A DNA stretch of 64,000 bases. It comes from Polaromonas sp. P2-4 (GTDB taxonomy: Bacteria > Pseudomonadota > Gammaproteobacteria > Burkholderiales > Burkholderiaceae_C). Position 1 is the stretch's first letter. Each line of letters opens with the position of its first letter. The stretch spans positions 2,162,001-2,226,000 of the forward strand of contig CP087965.1 in assembly GCA_024703855.1 (NCBI GenBank), given 5' to 3'. Made by a program: the position numbers and the translations under genes. Shown in pieces: positions 63,780 to 64,000 of this stretch. The notes under the pieces were generated by a model, which saw only the letters and a program-made list of their open reading frames with translations, ran no database searches and was not told where the DNA came from.

Positions 63780-64000
63780 TAATCATCCTGCTCCATCGCC
63801 TTGCGGTGGCGCTCCACAAATTCCTGGTAGGTATTGATGCCGCGCAGCTGCAAGATGGCATTGCGCACCGCAGCTTCGACCAGCACGGCAATGTTGCGGC
63901 CGGCTTCCACCTGGATGATGACCTTGCGCACGGCGACGCCCAACACGTCCTGGGTGAGCGGCTCGTAGGGGATGCGTTCGTACTCGCGCTCGAGGGTTTC
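63779..64000 (-). CDS. hprK: HPr kinase/phosphorylase, C-terminal part
   Basis: The last 73 codons of a gene that continues beyond the right edge. The translation, [14 protein letters not shown] then [32 protein letters not shown] and [17 protein letters not shown], matches the C-terminal helices of HprK, which phosphorylates HPr on serine. Its TAG directly follows a family B repeat. Confidence 0.88.
   Translation of the reverse strand, partial: ETLEREYERIPYEPLTQDVLGVAVRKVIIQVEAGRNIAVLVEAAVRNAILQLRGINTYQEFVERHRKAMEQDD

Overview
The window looks like chromosome of a Comamonadaceae betaproteobacterium (Polaromonas/Rhodoferax/Acidovorax-like; inference). The reasons are the housekeeping order leuS-lptE and dapB-bamE / fur-hprK, a Bug-type binding protein, TRAP transporters, high GC with no tRNA or phage genes, and two dispersed repeat families that I recognise as typical of this group. 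Family A is a short double hairpin with the core GCTAT..ATAGCTGCTTGCGCCC..GGGC. Family B is a GC-rich unit of about 70 bp, GGCCCCCACGC..CCCCCGAGGGGG..CGGCCC.

Layout. 1-1740: 3' part of a SNF2 helicase gene on the + strand. 1791-18316: a minus-strand, operon-like defence island read from right to left: SNF2 helicase, a small ORF, AAA ATPase and subtilase (an IetAS-like pair), DUF2130 nuclease-like protein, TIGR04141/DUF6119 protein, a 5' remnant of a methyltransferase gene, a membrane-anchored HerA-like ATPase, type III Mod and type III Res. 18481-26205: minus-strand sugar-acid operon (ABC importer, glucarate-dehydratase-like enzyme, Bug protein, LacI regulator and operators). 26473-38340: DUF1631 protein, spermidine-synthase-like protein, metallopeptidase, tautomerase, GST/LysR pair, CoA-transferase, MFS transporter, glutamine amidotransferase. 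38633-46670: gshB, then a GntR-controlled hydroxyacid module (FAD oxidase, TRAP transporter, SDR, PEP-mutase-family lyase). 46872-53259: kup, gshA, proA, holA. 53288-56991: Lrp-controlled arginine/citrulline catabolism. 57022-64000: lptE, leuS, exbD, exbB, dapB, bamE, fur, hprK.

Sequence quality matters for reading this annotation. About 40 apparent frameshifts interrupt conserved genes, including ones that are normally essential (leuS, holA, lptE). Where I could place the break it was usually a homopolymer one base too short. I therefore annotate these as single CDSs spanning the break and suspect base-calling errors, not gene decay.

The most interesting content is the tightly coupled island at 1791-18316, in which a HerA-like ATPase abuts mod (stop codon directly followed by start codon) and sits behind a truncated second copy of the mod 5' end. 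Second is the intrusion of dispersed repeats into essential coding sequences: family B adds about 28 residues in frame to LeuRS and supplies the end of HolA, and a family A unit forms part of ProA.
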